The notes under the pieces were generated by a model. That model was given only the letters and a program-made list of their open reading frames with translations. It did not search any database and was not told the origin of the DNA. The position numbers and the translations under genes are program-made. A stretch of DNA of 5,346 bases from JAJYSO01 sp964586655. GTDB lineage: Bacteria; Bacteroidota; Bacteroidia; Flavobacteriales; Flavobacteriaceae. Numbering within the stretch: the stretch's first letter is position 1; the number at the start of each line of letters is the position of its first letter. Shown here one piece after another: positions 5,292 to 5,346 of this stretch. The stretch covers positions 1-5,346 of the forward strand of contig CAZPGY010000034.1 in the NCBI GenBank assembly GCA_964586655.1. Direction: 5' to 3'.

Positions 5292-5346
5292 TTTCAAACT
5301 TTCCTAAAGTTTGGAACTTTAGGAAAGTTAAATAAAAAAAGCCTCT
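5292..5346. repeat. 55-bp direct repeat, copy 2, reaching the window edge
   Basis: Base-for-base identical to 3407-3461, in the same orientation, 1885 bases away. The stem arms are at 5297-5311 and 5315-5329 with the TGG loop at 5312-5314, followed by the same A-rich tail ending GCCTCT. The match stops on the left at 5291 (G, against C at 3406) and on the right only because the window ends. Together the two copies bracket the aspartyl protease and XRE genes. Confidence 0.9.

Noticed and set aside
3407..5346. CRISPR array based on the repeated 55-bp unit
   Set aside because: Only two copies, 1885 bases apart, with genes between them; no regular spacers and no cas genes.

Overview
The window looks like chromosomal DNA from a member of the Bacteroidota (Flavobacteriia/Cytophagia-like). 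The evidence is an AT-rich sequence, start codons preceded by A/T-rich stretches rather than Shine-Dalgarno sites, a short-form M1 peptidase with a GMEHQ motif, a double-DTG aspartyl protease lipoprotein, an XRE regulator with a C-terminal coiled coil, and palindromic intergenic repeats. No rRNA, tRNA, transposase or CRISPR array was seen.

Left part (1-1426, + strand): the C-terminal part of a serine hydrolase of the beta-lactamase class C/S12 family, apparently broken by a one-base deletion near base 58-60. Nine bases later comes a polytopic membrane protein with a DoxX-like N-terminal half, probably in the same operon. A gap of about 200 bases (1427-1623) separates this pair from a convergent gene and holds imperfect inverted repeats.

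Middle (1624-3249, - strand): a secreted M1-family metallopeptidase with a signal peptide, GMEH motif, HExxH zinc site, distal Glu and catalytic Tyr, all intact.

Right part (3407-5346): two genes lie between two identical 55-bp repeats, each built around a perfect 15-bp-stem palindrome. On the - strand is a lipoprotein with two DTG aspartyl-protease motifs and a PDZ-like C-terminal end. A perfect 36-bp palindrome is embedded in its coding sequence just after the lipobox. Divergent from it, on the + strand, is a damaged XRE-type regulator: its start codon is one base out of frame with the HTH, and about 20 residues seem missing after the HTH. Their shared 139-bp upstream region contains a 23-bp inverted repeat that could be an operator. 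Beyond the regulator are degenerate GCTNTTAGC-like repeats and a strong hairpin with a T-run oriented for - strand termination.

The points most worth a second look are the 36-bp coding palindrome, the two single-base lesions, the deletion in the regulator, and the repeat-bounded protease/regulator pair. The window ends exactly at the end of the second repeat copy and the match is exactly 55 bp, so the right edge may be a contig end created by the assembler.
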